Positions 5,966 through 11,319 of a stretch of 11,319 nucleotides of DNA are shown piece by piece. Under the pieces are notes generated by a model. That model was not told the DNA's origin and searched no databases. It was given only the letters and a program-made list of their open reading frames with translations. Made by a program: the position numbers and the translations under genes. The number at the start of each line of letters is the position of its first letter. Within the stretch, counting starts at the first letter, position 1. The stretch is from Flavobacterium sp. (GTDB taxonomy: Bacteria > Bacteroidota > Bacteroidia > Flavobacteriales > Flavobacteriaceae): assembly GCA_004296145.1 (NCBI GenBank), contig SEBM01000079.1, forward strand, positions 1 through 11,319, written 5' to 3'.

Positions 5966-8143
5966 ATGAAACTAAAAATACTCTATTTCGCAATCTTTTT
6001 GATTTCGATACATTCATATACACAAAACCTCACAGAAAAAGATTTAAAAAAAGCAGAAAAGGACCTGTTAGTGGAAACAGACCAGACAAAAAAAGCATTG
6101 CTTCTTAATCGTGTTGCCCGTTACTATATCATGAGAGAAGGGTCTGTACAAGATATTGAAACTTCATCTCGTCTCAACACCCAGTCATTTGAAATCGCAA
6201 AGGAATTGGGGGTGAAAGATATTATTGCAGCCAGCATGCTTATTGACGGACAGATTGCAAAGGCAAGCAAAAAAATGGATCTTGCCACAATATTAAAAAA
6301 AGATGCATTGGCATATTCAAAGCGAAACGGCCTTAAAAACATGGAGGGTGAAATTTATATGGATATGGCCTTTGACTTTCCTGTTGAAGATCTGATAAAC
6401 AAAGAAAAATATATTCGTAAAGCGCTTTATTTATTTAAAGGAGAACACAACCTATCTGCTGAAGCCGATGCCTATTATTATTTTGCTGTAATTTATGAAG
6501 AAACAACGGACAGCGTTGTCAAATATGCCCAAAAAGCTATTGGAATAAAAAAAAGATTAAAAAGTACTGAGTTTTCCAGGGAGTACAATTTCATAACCAA
6601 AGCTTATATTAAAAAAGGTAAGTTTAAAGAAGCACTTGCTTATGCCCTTCAGGCAGACTTAAATAATGAAGATTCAGATGCCTCCCCAAGATCGCTCTCT
6701 ACCACATATAATCAACTTGCTATTATATATGAAAAACTCAATATTCATGAAAAGGCCTTAATTTTTTATAAACGGGCTGTTATAATGGCTAAAAAGGGTG
6801 GCAATGCAAAGAGTCTGGAAACGATACAATTCAATTTTGCAAGGTATCTGTATTTACGTAAAAAATTCAGTGAGTCATTGGCAGTAATGAACGATATGAA
6901 ATTTTATGACGGTAAAGATTGTAAAATAAAATACCTTGCGACATACATGTTGCTATACTGCCAGTTCAAACAATACAAGACCGCAAAAACATATTTCGAA
7001 CAGCTGCAGCAATGCAATATAGAGAATCCCAGAGATAGACAGGCAGCCAATTCTGCAATAACACGTTATCTGCTTCTGACAGGACAGGCTGATAAATCCT
7101 ACCCATATATTCAAAAATTAAAAGAACAGGCATTAAAAGAGAAAAATGATAAAAATCTCCTGGAAGCTGAAAGAGCATTTTTTTCAGCCGATTCAGCTGT
7201 TGGAAATTGTGTAGGTGCACTGGAACATTTTAAAAATTATAAATCTTTAAATGATTCGATTTTTAACAACATAAGTTCTCAGCAATATAACGACCTTCAG
7301 CTTAAATATGAAACGGAGAAAAAAGATAAAAATATAATACTGTTAAAACAACAAAGCGGAATTCAGAAGCAGGTTATACGCAAAGCGGAAATTTTACGCT
7401 ATTTATTAATAGTAGGGGTTGGCATAATGGTACTCTTTATTGCTCTGCTGTATAATCGTTCAAGACTAAAGCAGCGTGCGCAGAACAAAATAAATGAGCA
7501 GAATGAACAGCTGAAAATACTACTCTCAGAAAAAGAATGGCTTATAAAGGAAATCCATCACAGGGTTAAAAATAACTTACAGATTGTAATCAGTCTTTTG
7601 AATACACAGTCGGAATATTTGGATAATGAATATGCGCTTGCAGCGATACAGAATAGTCAGAATCGTATGTACGCCATGTCACTTATTCATCAAAAGCTCT
7701 ATCAGTCAAATGATCTTGCGATGATCGACATGGCCTGGTATATTAACGAACTTGTTAGCTATCTTAAAGAGTGCTTTTCCACAGAGCAAAAAATAAATTA
7801 TAAGCTAGATACAGAATGCGTAGAATTGGATGTTACCCAAGCTGTACCGCTTGGCCTCATTCTTAACGAGGCTGTAAGCAATGCTATTAAATATGCCTTT
7901 ACCCATAAAGAAAGCGGGGAGATAACTGTTCAGTTGGGAAAACAGGATGATGAAAATTATCGTCTGGTAATTAAAGACAATGGGGTGGGACTTTCCAAAG
8001 ATTTTGAATTAAAAGGGCTGGACTCATTCGGAATGAATCTAATGGAAGGGCTTGCCAATCAGATAAACGGGACATTTGAAATTCAAAACATCTCCGGACT
8101 AACCATCATGATAACCTTTAGGAAGAGAAGTAGCTTAATTTAA
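5966..8143 (+). CDS. TPR-containing sensor histidine kinase, HisKA_2 type
   Basis: A 725-residue hybrid of repeats and kinase. Residues 1-20 form a signal peptide or N-terminal anchor. Residues about 25-440 are helical repeats of TPR type, clearest at about 195-231 (AYIKKGKFKEALAYALQA) and 246-282 (LAIIYEKLNIHEKALIFYKRA). A single membrane helix spans about 479-497, followed by a coiled coil. The dimerisation/phosphoacceptor segment KEIHHRVKNNLQ has His531-His532, with His532 (the H of HRVKN) the likely phosphoacceptor; this is the HisKA_2 signature. The ATP domain shows LNEAVSNAIKYAF (N634 region), DNGVG at Asp671 and GMNLMEGLANQ. The layout suggests an extracytoplasmic TPR sensor and a cytoplasmic kinase. 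No receiver is fused, so a separate regulator is needed; the response regulator at 9881-11251 is the obvious partner. The ATG at 5966 directly gives the signal peptide. Confidence 0.93.
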   Translation: MKLKILYFAIFLISIHSYTQNLTEKDLKKAEKDLLVETDQTKKALLLNRVARYYIMREGSVQDIETSSRLNTQSFEIAKELGVKDIIAASMLIDGQIAKASKKMDLATILKKDALAYSKRNGLKNMEGEIYMDMAFDFPVEDLINKEKYIRKALYLFKGEHNLSAEADAYYYFAVIYEETTDSVVKYAQKAIGIKKRLKSTEFSREYNFITKAYIKKGKFKEALAYALQADLNNEDSDASPRSLSTTYNQLAIIYEKLNIHEKALIFYKRAVIMAKKGGNAKSLETIQFNFARYLYLRKKFSESLAVMNDMKFYDGKDCKIKYLATYMLLYCQFKQYKTAKTYFEQLQQCNIENPRDRQAANSAITRYLLLTGQADKSYPYIQKLKEQALKEKNDKNLLEAERAFFSADSAVGNCVGALEHFKNYKSLNDSIFNNISSQQYNDLQLKYETEKKDKNIILLKQQSGIQKQVIRKAEILRYLLIVGVGIMVLFIALLYNRSRLKQRAQNKINEQNEQLKILLSEKEWLIKEIHHRVKNNLQIVISLLNTQSEYLDNEYALAAIQNSQNRMYAMSLIHQKLYQSNDLAMIDMAWYINELVSYLKECFSTEQKINYKLDTECVELDVTQAVPLGLILNEAVSNAIKYAFTHKESGEITVQLGKQDDENYRLVIKDNGVGLSKDFELKGLDSFGMNLMEGLANQINGTFEIQNISGLTIMITFRKRSSLI

Positions 8144-8149
8144 TTCCTT

Positions 8150-8204
8150 ATGAAATTGTAATATAAAAATTGTGCTATATCGTAGTAATTTTATTGTATT
8201 TCAT
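8150..8204. terminator. Candidate bidirectional terminator hairpin
   Basis: In the 96-base gap between convergent genes, ATGAAAT (8150-8156) pairs with ATTTCAT (8198-8204). Inside these, AAAATT (8166-8171) pairs with AATTTT (8187-8192) around a small CTA/TAG stem and a 5-base loop. The left side is A-rich and the right side T-rich, as expected for a terminator that works in both directions. The stem is imperfect and very AT-rich, so the call is tentative. Confidence 0.4.
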
Positions 8205-8239
8205 TAGACCAGTTGAAATCCTTAATGGGCCAGTCAACT

Positions 8240-9805
8240 TCAATCTAACAGATAATGTCTTTTTTTTATACCCAGCTTTAGCATTTTGGATTTGAGTGTT
8301 GTTGGAGGAATTTCTAAAAATGCTGATGCGCTGTTTGGGCCTGAAACTTTTCCTCTGCAGAATTTAAGTGCTTTGAGTATATACTCTTTCTCAAACTCAT
8401 GCCAGGGTTTTATGTAATTTTTGTCATTAGGCGCCTTTATGATATTCTGGTCACCTGTGTTTATTTCAGAAATAATCTTTCCGCCAGACATAAGTACTGC
8501 TTTCTCTACCGCATGTTCCAGTTCTCTGATATTGCCGGGCCATTGATAAGTCTTTAATCCATTAAGGACTTTAAGAGTTGTTGTAGTAAAAGGTTTTTCA
8601 TATTTTTTACAGTACCTGTTTATAAAATATTTTACCAAATCAGCAATGTCTTCGGGATGATTTCTTAATGGCGGGATATCGATAGGAAATACATTTAGCC
8701 TGTAAAATAAATCTGCTCTGAAATTTCCTTTCAGCACCTCGTTTTGTAAATCTACATTTGTTGCAGCGATTATTCGGATATCAACAATCTTTGTAATATT
8801 ACAACCTATAGGCTGAATTTCCTTTTGTTCTAAGGTTCTCAAAATTTTAGCCTGAAGCTCCAAAGGCATTTCCCCAATTTCGTCCAGAAAGATCGTGCCT
8901 TGATGGGCCTGTTCAAATTTGCCTGTTTTTTTGGAGGTAGCCCCGGTAAAACTGCCCTTCTCATGGCCAAATAATTCACTTTCAATCAGGTTTTTAGGAA
9001 TTGCGGCGCAATTAACCACAATTAGGGGCTTCTTATTTCGTTTTGAATTGTAATGTATCGCTTTTGCAGCCAGTTCTTTTCCTGTACCACTTTCTCCTTG
9101 TATAAGAACGTTGCAGTCTGATGCACTTACTGTGCTGATAAGGCTTCGTATTTTTTTTATCGGGTCGCTCTCGCCAATAATTCCCATTGCGGCGCCTGTT
9201 TCATTTCTGTTATCAGGCTGAAGATTAATCTCTGCCGTGGCAACTGTGTTATTTTTTTCGCGTATTAAAATGTTTGTCAAAGTAATTTTCAGCTGAACGG
9301 AAAGCTTTTTAATTAGATGAAAACAGTTTCTTGCGATGTCTGTTTGTCTGTCATAGCAAAAAAACATCACGACATTGTATTTGTCAAAAGTTAAAGCATA
9401 GGTAATAGTGGTATGTTTTGATTTCTGGCCTGTAGTCCTGATAAATGAAGGTAGATCAGATCCTTTTCCTGTTTTCTTCTGAGGTAAGATTGATGGATCA
9501 GGAGAATGCAGTATCGAATAAAAGAAATCAGCATTTTTATTATACGATTCCTGCACATGCTTATTGTATTCTATAGTATCGCTATGATAAAAGAGGTTGT
9601 AATTTTGCTCTTCTTCATTCGTGATACAAATCATCAATTCACTAAAGTCCAATATACTTTTAATAGAATTTTCCACGACATCTCTAAGTTCATTTCTTGT
9701 GGTGACAGGAGCAAGTGATTCGCACATGTAAATAATTTTGGACTGCTCGAGTTCTCTCTCCTGTAAACGCATTACAATCTTTTCATTATCTATGCCGTAT
9801 GTCAT
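8240..9805 (-). CDS. Sigma-54-dependent activator with GAF-like sensor domain
   Basis: A 521-residue bacterial enhancer-binding protein. Residues about 20-185 look like a GAF-type ligand-sensing domain (predicted from position and pattern, not from a sharp motif). The AAA+ domain follows: Walker A GESGTGKE with Lys243, the sigma-54 contact loop as GSFTGA (284-289) instead of the usual GAFTGA, Walker B TIFLDEIGE with Asp308-Glu309, and the arginine-rich FRADLFYRLNVFPIDIPPLR. The C-terminus carries a Fis-type HTH ending LEIPPTTLKSKMLKLGI. There is no receiver, so control is probably by a small ligand or redox signal, as in FhlA or NorR. It starts 75 bases downstream of the response-regulator gene on the same strand and is probably cotranscribed. 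No Shine-Dalgarno is seen before ATG 9805. Confidence 0.93.
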   Translation of the reverse strand: MTYGIDNEKIVMRLQERELEQSKIIYMCESLAPVTTRNELRDVVENSIKSILDFSELMICITNEEEQNYNLFYHSDTIEYNKHVQESYNKNADFFYSILHSPDPSILPQKKTGKGSDLPSFIRTTGQKSKHTTITYALTFDKYNVVMFFCYDRQTDIARNCFHLIKKLSVQLKITLTNILIREKNNTVATAEINLQPDNRNETGAAMGIIGESDPIKKIRSLISTVSASDCNVLIQGESGTGKELAAKAIHYNSKRNKKPLIVVNCAAIPKNLIESELFGHEKGSFTGATSKKTGKFEQAHQGTIFLDEIGEMPLELQAKILRTLEQKEIQPIGCNITKIVDIRIIAATNVDLQNEVLKGNFRADLFYRLNVFPIDIPPLRNHPEDIADLVKYFINRYCKKYEKPFTTTTLKVLNGLKTYQWPGNIRELEHAVEKAVLMSGGKIISEINTGDQNIIKAPNDKNYIKPWHEFEKEYILKALKFCRGKVSGPNSASAFLEIPPTTLKSKMLKLGIKKRHYLLD

Positions 9806-9827
9806 ATTGCCCGATTAACTTATAATA

Positions 9828-9840
9828 TTATTTGAAATAA
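9828..9840. repeat. 13-bp palindrome upstream of the GAF activator
   Basis: TTATTT-G-AAATAA is a perfect palindrome with a one-base centre, 22 bases before the GAF-activator start. It overlaps a second perfect palindrome, ATAATATTAT at 9822-9831. All-AT palindromes are frequent in DNA of this composition, so a regulatory role is only a possibility. Confidence 0.2.
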
Positions 9841-9880
9841 ATATAGGAATATCACTTTAGATATTATACTGATTTATATT

Positions 9881-11251
9881 TTAAAAATATTCCTGTCCGA
9901 TTCCTAATTTTTTCATTTTAGCATAGAGAGCCACTGGTGAAATTTTTAAAATTGAGGCAGCCCCGTTGTCCCCGTATATTTTACCATTACAGACGTTCAA
10001 AATCTTTATAATATGATTCTTCTCCACAAATTGCAACGACTCCAGACTATCAGAATCTTTTGCGGCATTATTTATCTCAATATTGGCAGGAAGATTAATT
10101 TTTGTAATTTCCTCTGTTTCCGCAAGAAGCACGCTTCGTTCTATCAGATGCTCGAGCTCCCGAATATTTCCCGGCCAGCTATAGGCTTGCAATTCACTTA
10201 AAACTTTTGATGTTATGCCCTTTATATTCTTTTTAAATGCAGCATTATAATTTTTCATAAAATACTGGGCAAGTTCAAGTATATCCTGTTTTCTTTCCCT
10301 TAGTGGCAGTAATTCAATTAGAAATACATTAAGTCTGTAATACAGATCCAGCCTGAAACGTCCTTCTGCTACCTCACGTTCAAGGCTGCGGTTCGTTGCG
10401 GCAATTATACGCACATCCACTTTTATTATTCCTGTACCACCTATGCGTTCTATCTCTTTTTCTTGTAATACACGTAATAATTTTGCCTGGGCATCAAGAC
10501 TAAGCTCTCCGATTTCGTCCAAAAAAAGTGTACTGCCCTGGGCTTGTTCAAATTTGCCAATTCTTTTCGAAACAGCGCCCGTAAAAGCCCCTTTTTCAAA
10601 TCCAAAAAGCTCAGATTCAAGCAATGAAAAAGGAAGTGCGGCACAATTGACCACAATCATTTGTTTATTTCTGCGCAGCGAATTTTCGTGGACTGCACGT
10701 GCTATTTTTTCCTTTCCTGTTCCGGTTTCACCAGTAATTAGAACGGAAGCTTCTGTTGGGGCAACAATACTGATTCTTGAAAATATTTCTTTAAGTGGGG
10801 GAGCGCTGCCTATAATTCCGGGAAAGACCAATGGAGTATTTTCTTTTTTTTCGGAATTGAACTGGTTTTGATTTTCTACAGCATAGCGGTAACGCGCAAT
10901 GTCCAGCATCACCAGAAGATCTTTGCGTCTGAAAGGTTTTACCAAAAAACCATAGGGATGTGTTTTTTTTACAGCTTCAAGTGTTGACTGATTTGTATTG
11001 GCTGAAACAAATAAATATGGAATTTTTTGTTCCATAAGGTCATGGGCTAAATCAATGCCAGTTTCATCTCCCTCAATCATAATATCCAGCAACACCCAGT
11101 CAGGACGTATGGATTTTATCATTGTTCTCGCCTGATCTGCAGATGACGCTATGCCGACTACATCGAAATTATTTTTTTTTAATATAATCTTGAGATCATT
11201 TGCTACAATGAATTCATCCTCTACGATTAATATTTTTACTTTATTTTCCAT
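9881..11251 (-). CDS. NtrC-like sigma-54 response regulator (receiver-AAA+-HTH)
   Basis: A 456-residue response regulator. Receiver, residues 1-120: acidic pair Glu11-Asp12 (VEDE), phosphoacceptor Asp56 (VLLDIMIEG), Ser83 and Lys105 (LVKPF). The pattern DIMIEGDETGIDLA is of the type often seen in receivers served by HisKA_2 kinases, which fits the kinase at 5966-8143. AAA+ domain: Walker A GETGTGKE with Lys180, GAFTGA at 221-226, Walker B TLFLDEIGE with Asp245-Glu246, then LDLYYRLNVFLIELLPLRER. The C-terminal Fis-type HTH ends ISPVALYAKMKKLGI. All catalytic residues are present. It is first of two tandem activator genes on this strand; the second begins 75 bases on. The promoter must lie in the last 68 bases of the window or beyond. 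Confidence 0.95.
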   Translation of the reverse strand: MENKVKILIVEDEFIVANDLKIILKKNNFDVVGIASSADQARTMIKSIRPDWVLLDIMIEGDETGIDLAHDLMEQKIPYLFVSANTNQSTLEAVKKTHPYGFLVKPFRRKDLLVMLDIARYRYAVENQNQFNSEKKENTPLVFPGIIGSAPPLKEIFSRISIVAPTEASVLITGETGTGKEKIARAVHENSLRRNKQMIVVNCAALPFSLLESELFGFEKGAFTGAVSKRIGKFEQAQGSTLFLDEIGELSLDAQAKLLRVLQEKEIERIGGTGIIKVDVRIIAATNRSLEREVAEGRFRLDLYYRLNVFLIELLPLRERKQDILELAQYFMKNYNAAFKKNIKGITSKVLSELQAYSWPGNIRELEHLIERSVLLAETEEITKINLPANIEINNAAKDSDSLESLQFVEKNHIIKILNVCNGKIYGDNGAASILKISPVALYAKMKKLGIGQEYF

Positions 11252-11288
11252 TGTTTTTAATTGGATTGCTGTATTTTCTTGATTATTG

Positions 11289-11306
11289 GTAAAATGGTAT
11301 TTTTAC
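11289..11306. repeat. Short inverted repeat upstream of the response regulator
   Basis: GTAAAA (11289-11294) and TTTTAC (11301-11306) are perfect complements around TGGTAT, 38 bases upstream of the response-regulator ATG. The spacing and position would suit an operator, for instance for autoregulation. The arms are short and AT-rich, so the evidence is thin. Confidence 0.25.
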
Positions 11307-11319
11307 TATTATTTACGCC

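Noticed and set aside
5845..6108. 87-codon open frame overlapping the kinase start
   Set aside because: It overlaps the signal peptide and TPR start of the kinase in another frame, its composition is not protein-like, and no family is recognisable.
10443..10871. 142-codon open frame on + across the response-regulator AAA+ region
   Set aside because: It is antisense to conserved Walker A, GAFTGA and Walker B coding sequence; the openness follows from the codons of the real gene.

Overview
The window looks like chromosomal DNA of a flavobacterium-type Bacteroidota. The base composition is AT-rich. Starts are preceded by A-rich stretches rather than Shine-Dalgarno sites, candidate -7 boxes resemble TAnnTTTG, and the protein set fits (short Bacteroidota-style lipoprotein signal, TPR histidine kinase). 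Genus and species cannot be fixed from what is visible. No rRNA, tRNA, CRISPR array, transposase or phage gene was seen.

Left part (22-5662, all on +): six genes that look like an accessory catabolic or detoxification and redox cluster. In order they are a small EstC-like alpha/beta hydrolase, a lipoprotein amidohydrolase (YtcJ / Amidohydrolase_3 type), an exported alpha/beta hydrolase with an aspartate nucleophile (epoxide hydrolase / haloalkane dehalogenase type), an exported YcaC-like cysteine hydrolase, a DoxX membrane protein and a pyridoxamine-phosphate-oxidase-fold flavoprotein. Three of the four hydrolases carry export signals, so much of the chemistry probably happens outside the cytoplasm. 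The cluster may begin upstream of base 1. The gaps contain a palindrome (3627-3644) and a large inverted repeat (4425-4509) just before doxX.

Middle (5663-5965): a 303-base gap with two nested, nearly concentric inverted repeats (5840-5892) enclosing a perfect TAnnTTTG box. It precedes a 725-residue sensor kinase with a signal peptide, TPR-like repeats, one membrane segment and a HisKA_2/HATPase module.

Right part (8240-11251, both on -, converging on the kinase): two sigma-54 activators in tandem. The first transcribed is an NtrC-like response regulator (receiver, AAA+, Fis-type HTH). The second has a GAF-like N-terminal domain in place of the receiver. A hairpin between the convergent genes (8150-8204) is a candidate two-way terminator. 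The simplest model is that the kinase phosphorylates the adjacent response regulator, which together with the GAF activator turns on sigma-54 promoters. I found no convincing -24/-12 site inside the window, so the targets, possibly including the hydrolase cluster, would be driven from outside it.
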